A model generated the notes under the pieces. That model was given only the letters and a program-made list of their open reading frames with translations, searched no databases and was not told the DNA's origin. Below are positions 6,366-10,468 of a stretch of 10,468 nt of DNA, one piece after another. The position numbers and the translations under genes were made by a program. How positions within the stretch are numbered: the stretch's first letter is position 1; each line of letters begins with the position of its first letter. Source of the DNA: an uncultured beta proteobacterium (lineage in GTDB: Bacteria > Pseudomonadota > Gammaproteobacteria > Burkholderiales > Rhodocyclaceae); assembly GCA_903910495.1 (NCBI GenBank), contig CAIVZW010000732.1:1-10468 (forward strand), in the 5' to 3' direction.

Positions 6366-7092
6366 GGACGTATTTCTCCCCCAGATACGCGGCAATTACC
6401 TTCTTGTTCTTCATGACGTCCTCGGGCGCGCCCTCGACCAGCAGTTCGCCCTGATTGAGAACAACAATCCGATGGCAAAGCGAAACAACGGCTTTCATCA
6501 CATGTTCAATGAAGATGATCGCAATACCGCGCTTGTTTAGTGTCCTGATCAGAGTGAGGCCTTCCTCCATCTCGCGCGGATTTAGGCCTGCCAGGCATTC
6601 GTCGAGCATGATTATTTTTGGCTTGAGTGCCAGGGTACGGCAGAGATCGAGACGTCGCCTTTTCTCGACAGGGAGCGCTGAGGACTTGGCATACATCAAG
6701 TCTTTCAAGCCGGCAACTTCGATGCATTCGACGGCCAGCGCCTCGGCCGCCGCAGTGGTTTTTTCGTGCAGGAGAGCCGCGATAACAACGTTCTCCAGTA
6801 CCGTGAGGTTCAGGAAAGGCCGCGACGACTGGAATGTGCGGGCAACACCATGGCGCGCCATGATCGCCGGTTCGAGGCCGGTGACAATCTCGCCGCCAAG
6901 CGTGACCTCGCCGCCATCGGGCTTGTGCAGACCGGCGATAGTATTGACGAAGGTTGATTTCCCCGAGCCGTTGGGCCCGATCAATCCGAGGATCTCGCCG
7001 TCCTTGAGGTCGAACGAAACATCCTTGAGCGCGTGCACGCCACCGAACGATTTCTTGAGACTGTTTACCTTGAGTAAAGTACCCACGTTCAC
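6352..7092 (-). CDS. livG: Branched-chain amino acid-type ABC transporter ATP-binding protein LivG
   Basis: The protein has 246 residues and is the partner ATPase of LivF. Walker A GPNGSGKS is at 39-46, the Q-loop glutamine is Q88, Walker B IIMLDE is at 160-165 followed by A-G-L-N-P, and the H-loop histidine is H197. The A-G-L-N-P sequence and the C-terminal G-x-P-E-D-V-M region are LivG-like. The ABC signature is unusual: L-P-V-E-K-R-R at 140-146 stands where families show L-S-Y/G-G-Q-Q-R, so the signature serine and glycine are absent. The start is GTG (7090-7092), overlapping the livM TGA in a GTGA arrangement, with a purine-rich GGGAGGG just upstream. The tight overlap implies coupled translation with livM. 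LivF retains a canonical signature, so a single asymmetric ATP site is possible; this is inference. Confidence 0.94.
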   Translation of the reverse strand: MNVGTLLKVNSLKKSFGGVHALKDVSFDLKDGEILGLIGPNGSGKSTFVNTIAGLHKPDGGEVTLGGEIVTGLEPAIMARHGVARTFQSSRPFLNLTVLENVVIAALLHEKTTAAAEALAVECIEVAGLKDLMYAKSSALPVEKRRRLDLCRTLALKPKIIMLDECLAGLNPREMEEGLTLIRTLNKRGIAIIFIEHVMKAVVSLCHRIVVLNQGELLVEGAPEDVMKNKKVIAAYLGEKYVHAGN

Positions 7093-8060
7093 TTCCCTCC
7101 CTTTTTGTTCAACTCTGGACTGAAGCGATCAAACAGGGAAATCAGGCCATCGGGGCGCATCAGGATGACAACGATGAGCAACAGACCGTAGAGCACCAGA
7201 CTGGCACCGCTGCGCATGGCGCCAAGATAAATGTTGGTCAATTCGGTCAAGAGTATGACAACAGCCGAGCCGAGGACTGGGCCCCAGAGTTTTCCAATGC
7301 CGCCGACAATGACCACGATGGCGATTTCAACCGACAGATTGATGCTGGCAACGCCGTCGGGATCGATATAGGCCACCGTGTAGGCGTAGATCTGCCCTGC
7401 CGCTGCCGCAATCGCGGCGCTCAACATGAAAGCCATCAGCTTGATGTTCATTGTCTTTACGCCGAGGGATTCGGCAGCATCCTGATCTTCGCGAATGGCC
7501 GCCAGATAAAGCCCGATTCTTTCCTTCTCCAGATACCTGACCAGTAGAAAGACTGCGACGAGCAGTGCCAGAGCCATATAGTAGTAAGGCGCCTTGGTCG
7601 CGAATTGCAGATTGAACGCGTTTTCGCCACGAAAAGGAATGGGCAAACCGTTGGCGCCGCCCGTGACATTCTGGAAGTGCAGCAGTAGCGTCCGGGTAAT
7701 CTCAGCCGCCGCAATCGTAGCCAGAGCAAAATAGGGCCCGCGCAGCCGAAAGCACGGCAGTCCGATCAGTGCCGCGGCCAGTACGGCCAGGCCGACGCCC
7801 ACAAATCCGCCGATCAGGGGCGAGATATTATAGTTGAGCATCAGCAACACCGGAACATAAGCGCCGATAGCGAAGAAAACCGAATGACCCAGCGAAAGTT
7901 GCGCCCCGTAGCCGCCGATCAAATTCCAGCCTACCCCCAAGGCGGCAAACAGATAGACCATGAACAGGATGTGCACGTAGTAGCTGGTGCTGACGACCAA
8001 GGGAAATCCAAGGACAAAGATGGCACCGCAAATGAGTGCGACCAGTTTGATATTTTTCAT
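7089..8060 (-). CDS. livM: Branched-chain amino acid-type ABC transporter permease LivM
   Basis: The protein has 323 residues with many hydrophobic segments and forms the inner-membrane channel together with LivH. Family signatures are GYGAQLSLGHSVFFAIGAY (50-68), RLRGPYFALATIAAAEI (105-121), the cytoplasmic coupling (EAA-like) stretch around IREDQDAAESLGV (189-201), and VEIAIVVIVGGIGKLWGPVLG (244-264, quoted only in part as key residues G253, G254, W259). The ATG (8058-8060) overlaps the livH TGA in an ATGA arrangement; the independent ribosome binding site is weak, so reinitiation from livH is likely. The stop in turn overlaps the livG GTG. Length and order match standard LivM. The N-terminus is short, without the extra helices of the long enteric forms. 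There is no sign of damage. Confidence 0.95.
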   Translation of the reverse strand: MKNIKLVALICGAIFVLGFPLVVSTSYYVHILFMVYLFAALGVGWNLIGGYGAQLSLGHSVFFAIGAYVPVLLMLNYNISPLIGGFVGVGLAVLAAALIGLPCFRLRGPYFALATIAAAEITRTLLLHFQNVTGGANGLPIPFRGENAFNLQFATKAPYYYMALALLVAVFLLVRYLEKERIGLYLAAIREDQDAAESLGVKTMNIKLMAFMLSAAIAAAAGQIYAYTVAYIDPDGVASINLSVEIAIVVIVGGIGKLWGPVLGSAVVILLTELTNIYLGAMRSGASLVLYGLLLIVVILMRPDGLISLFDRFSPELNKKGGK

Positions 8061-8926
8061 GTTCTTTTCCCGAATAGTCCGCTGGGTCTGAAAAACAGCA
8101 CAATCAGGAAGATGACGAAAGTGCTGAGCTGGGAGAGATCGAGTGACACGTACGACCCGGTCAGCGACTCGACAATTCCGATGATCAAACCGCCGAGCAG
8201 CGCGCCGGGTACCGACCCCATGCCGCCAAGCACGACAACGACGAAAGCGGTTGTATTGAACAGTGTGCCGACACCGGGATAAACGTAGAACATCGGCGTC
8301 AGCAGCACGCCGGCGATACCGGCCAAAGCGACGCCGATACAGAAAGCTAGGGTAAAGCTGCGCATCGGGTTGATGCCGAGCAGAGTGGCGATTTCGCGGC
8401 TTTCCGCGCAGGCGCGCATGGCGCGTCCGGTATCGGTTTTGTGCAGCAAAAAGGTCAAGCCGGCGACCATCGCCAGCGCGACGGAGAAAGCGATGATGCG
8501 TGGCAGCGTCAGCGTCAGGTCGGCGAACGAAACAGCCGAATCCTTCATTGACGAAGTCACGGTGAAGTAATCGGCACTGAAGATCATCAGGATTGCGTTT
8601 TGCAGGAAGATCGACAGGCCCAGCGTCAGCAGGATGAACTCTTCGTCCTTCTTGCCGATCACGCGGACGATCATCAGCCTGAAGACGAGATAGCCGATCA
8701 GGAACATGATCACGGCGGAGATCGCCAAACCTTCATAGGGGCCGATGCCGGCAAAGTGTGCCAGCATCCAGCTGACATACATGCCGAGCATGACGAACTC
8801 GCCTTGTGCGAAGTTGACGATTTTCATCACGCCGAAAATAAGTGTCAGACCAACGGCAACGAGCGCATAGACGCCGCCTATCATCAGTCCATTTAACGTC
8901 GTTTGCAGAAAAATGCTTGTTCCCAC
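8057..8926 (-). CDS. livH: Branched-chain amino acid-type ABC transporter permease LivH
   Basis: The protein has 289 residues and is the second inner-membrane permease of the system. It opens with the typical LivH pattern LNGLMIGGVYALVAVGLTLI (11-30), followed by FGVMKIVNFAQGEF (31-44). The coupling loop GRAMRACAESREIATLLGI (167-185) would contact the ATPases. VVLGGMGSVPGALLGG (231-246) and the final F-R-P-S-G-L-F-G are also family features. The start is GTG (8924-8926), preceded by a strong GGGAGGG six bases away (8933-8939). This start follows the livK stop after 60 bases that contain a perfect hairpin, so livH translation may be set independently of the abundant binding protein. The downstream overlap with livM suggests coupling. 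Substrate specificity is not readable from this subunit. Confidence 0.95.
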   Translation of the reverse strand: MGTSIFLQTTLNGLMIGGVYALVAVGLTLIFGVMKIVNFAQGEFVMLGMYVSWMLAHFAGIGPYEGLAISAVIMFLIGYLVFRLMIVRVIGKKDEEFILLTLGLSIFLQNAILMIFSADYFTVTSSMKDSAVSFADLTLTLPRIIAFSVALAMVAGLTFLLHKTDTGRAMRACAESREIATLLGINPMRSFTLAFCIGVALAGIAGVLLTPMFYVYPGVGTLFNTTAFVVVVLGGMGSVPGALLGGLIIGIVESLTGSYVSLDLSQLSTFVIFLIVLFFRPSGLFGKRT

Positions 8927-8953
8927 GGTTTACCCTCCCAGAGTGAGTATGAA

Positions 8954-8978
8954 GAGGGAGGAGATTTCCCCCTCCCTC
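8954..8978 (-). promoter_or_regulatory. Perfect hairpin in the livK-livH intergenic region
   Basis: GAGGGAGG (8954-8961) and CCTCCCTC (8971-8978) form a perfect eight-base stem with a nine-base loop in the transcript. It starts eight bases after the livK stop. No run of U follows it, so a classical terminator is unlikely. It could block 3' decay of livK mRNA, as is common after binding-protein genes, or influence the livH ribosome binding site: its distal arm (CCTCCC in the RNA) is complementary to the livH GGGAGGG at 8933-8939. The stem is seen directly; the function is inference. Confidence 0.6.
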
Positions 8979-8986
8979 GGATCTTG

Positions 8987-10201
8987 CTACATCTTCTGGA
9001 AAGACCTGGTGGCGTCTTCTTCAGGGAAGATCGTTCTTGGTTTGCCGTCTTGCCACTGGATCATGACCGGATGAACCGAAGCATTCCAGCCGTTAGCGTC
9101 GATCTTGACGTTGCCCGGTTGCATCAAGCCGGCGATGCCGCCTTTCTTGTCAAAGCTCGCCAGTGCATCGCGGATTTTCTGCGGGTCGGCCGATTTCGCC
9201 TGCTCCATGGCTTCGGCCAGCATCAGAATGCCGAGATAGCTCGGGCCGGCGTGCTCGGTCATGAAAGATTTGTATTTCTCTTCATAGCGCTGGGGAATTG
9301 CCGCGAGTTTCGGATCGCTTGAAACGCTCTTCGAATCCCAGTTCCATGAAGCGACCGAAACAAAACCGTTGACCGATGCGCCCATCTCGGTGGCAAATGC
9401 CGGCCACAGGAAGCCGGCGCCGCCGCCGATGATGACCGGTGAAACTTTCATCGACTTCATCGTATTGATGATGAGTTTCGCATCGGTGGTATAGGCAATC
9501 GGGAACAGCGCTTGCGCACCGGAAGCCTTGATTTTCGTGACCAGCGGCGAAGCGTCGGTAAAGCCGCGCGGATAGGCTTCGAACATCACAAGATTGAGGC
9601 CGGCCTTGGCCGCGATGCCCTTGATGCCTTCGGCGGTCGAGGTGCCATAACCCGAATTTTCATAAACCACCGCGACATCCTTGATGCCAAGCTTGTACTT
9701 CTCGTTCAGCCACTTAAGGAACTCGACTTGCGTGTTGCCGAACTGACTACCCTTGGGCGTTACCTGGAAAGTGAACTTGTAGCCCTGGGCGGTGATCTGG
9801 TCATTGATCGAATTGGTGATGATCGGGATGCGGGCTTTTTCGGCAACCGGCATGATCGGCAAGGTGAGCGCGCTGATTCCCGTGCCTACGGCGCCGACAA
9901 TTTTTTCGGTACTGAACGCCCGCTCGGCAGTCGACGCGGCATTCTTTGGGTCGCTTGTCGTATCGACAGGGACCAGTTTCAGCTTCGCTCCGCCCAAGGC
10001 CTTAATGCCGCCGGCGGCGTTGACATCGGCGACAGCCAGTTCGGCGGCGGTCAGATCCTGCTGTCCGGCATCAACGTTGCTGCCCGAGAGTGGGTTCAAC
10101 AAGCCAACCCGGATATCGTCAACAGCGTAGCTATACACCGGCACAGCGAAAGCGACTGCTGTAACCAATGTCGCACTCAACTTGAAAATCTTGCTCTTCA
10201 T
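8987..10201 (-). CDS. livK: Periplasmic substrate-binding protein of a branched-chain amino acid-type ABC transporter
   Basis: The protein has 404 residues, belongs to the type I periplasmic binding protein class (Peripla_BP_6), and captures substrate for LivHMGF. The N-terminus is a Sec signal peptide: a basic start (M-K-S-K), a hydrophobic core to about residue 20, and probable cleavage after S-Y-A at 26. There is no lipobox cysteine, so it should be soluble in the periplasm. The mature protein starts with IRVGLLNPLSGSNVDAGQQ (30-48), then LAVADVNAAGGI (55-66), a ligand-cleft-type GTGISALTLPIMPVAE and VVYENSGYG in the second lobe. This group also serves aromatic acids, short carboxylates, urea and amides, so leucine is not guaranteed. 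The ATG (10199-10201) has AAGGA about nine bases upstream. It is the first gene of the operon, followed by a 60-base gap with a hairpin before livH. Confidence 0.93.
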   Translation of the reverse strand: MKSKIFKLSATLVTAVAFAVPVYSYAVDDIRVGLLNPLSGSNVDAGQQDLTAAELAVADVNAAGGIKALGGAKLKLVPVDTTSDPKNAASTAERAFSTEKIVGAVGTGISALTLPIMPVAEKARIPIITNSINDQITAQGYKFTFQVTPKGSQFGNTQVEFLKWLNEKYKLGIKDVAVVYENSGYGTSTAEGIKGIAAKAGLNLVMFEAYPRGFTDASPLVTKIKASGAQALFPIAYTTDAKLIINTMKSMKVSPVIIGGGAGFLWPAFATEMGASVNGFVSVASWNWDSKSVSSDPKLAAIPQRYEEKYKSFMTEHAGPSYLGILMLAEAMEQAKSADPQKIRDALASFDKKGGIAGLMQPGNVKIDANGWNASVHPVMIQWQDGKPRTIFPEEDATRSFQKM

Positions 10202-10236
10202 TGTTTCGTCCTTTCGTTCGATGAACTTTCAAACTA

Positions 10237-10253
10237 CCGCGCTAGTTGCGCGG
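10237..10253 (-). promoter_or_regulatory. GC-rich hairpin in the livK leader
   Basis: CCGCGC (10237-10242) and GCGCGG (10248-10253) form a perfect six-base stem with a five-base loop, ending about 35 bases before the livK ATG. No U-run follows on the transcript. It may affect leader stability or translation; no known riboswitch is recognised. Confidence 0.4.
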
Positions 10254-10368
10254 CGCGTCTCTTGGGATTGCTCTTTGCTTCCTGCGCCCCGTTATGGATG
10301 GGCTGAAACTTCAAAAAGTCGGTAATTACTCGCTTTTTTTGGTACCGTTCCCATAGCGGATGCAGAAA

Positions 10369-10395
10369 ATTATCACCTCTGTTTTCGCTTGTCAA
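10369..10395 (-). promoter_or_regulatory. Putative sigma70 promoter of the liv operon
   Basis: On the minus strand a perfect -35 box TTGACA (10390-10395) is followed after 15 bases by GATAAT (10369-10374), five of six for the -10. Fifteen bases is shorter than the optimal 17, which would weaken basal activity and could leave room for an activator. Transcription would begin near 10362, giving a leader of about 160 bases before livK. It is the best promoter-like element upstream of the operon. The rest of the region to the window edge shows no gene I can recognise. Confidence 0.5.
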
Positions 10396-10468
10396 CACCT
10401 GTTCGTCGAGGCAAGTTTACGCCAAGACCACTAACCCGATTTGTGAGCCCTGTGTCTCTTATGCAAAA

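Noticed and set aside
6365..6395. Upstream TTG start for livF at 6395
   Set aside because: It adds ten residues without homology and lacks a well-placed ribosome binding site, unlike the ATG at 6365.

Overview
The window looks like chromosomal DNA of a proteobacterium, most likely a betaproteobacterium related to the Rhodocyclales or Burkholderiales. That placement is an inference from the liv operon style, protein character and moderately GC-rich coding DNA; there is no rRNA or other marker here. All complete genes lie on the minus strand. Only the 3' end of one plus-strand gene enters at the left edge.

Layout, left to right. Positions 1-122 hold the C-terminus of an enolase-superfamily protein (mandelate racemase / muconate lactonizing type) on the plus strand. 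It converges on a minus-strand short-chain dehydrogenase (287-1048), and a large inverted repeat built from CACCAAG units fills the gap between them. A 456-base stretch (1049-1504) carries a putative promoter for the dehydrogenase and a short fragment resembling the start of a PIN-domain (VapC-type) toxin gene. Next come an AcuI/YhdH-type acrylyl-CoA reductase (1505-2497) and an MFS permease (2716-4011). Positions 4117 to about 4615 hold a decayed glycerate 2-kinase (MOFRL family), with two in-frame stops and a frameshift.

The right half is one clear minus-strand operon read right to left: livK (periplasmic binding protein), livH and livM (permeases), livG and livF (ATPases), then a 3-hydroxybutyryl-CoA dehydrogenase (hbd). 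livH/livM and livM/livG overlap by 4 bases, livG/livF by 14 bases, and hbd follows livF after 21 bases. A consensus-like sigma70 -35 box with a GATAAT -10 lies upstream of livK.

Working model (inference): the ABC system imports a small amphipathic or carboxylate substrate (branched-chain amino acid, short acid or aromatic acid), and the co-transcribed dehydrogenase acts on a 3-hydroxyacyl-CoA formed from it. The left half (enolase-superfamily enzyme, SDR, MDR reductase, MFS permease, broken glycerate kinase) resembles a partly eroded hydroxy-acid or sugar-acid catabolic locus. I found no phage, insertion sequence, CRISPR array, tRNA or rRNA, and no obviously new multi-gene system. The most interesting signals are the glycerate kinase pseudogene, a possible alternative RNA fold at the livK-livH junction, the degenerate ABC signature in LivG, and the inverted repeat at the left end.
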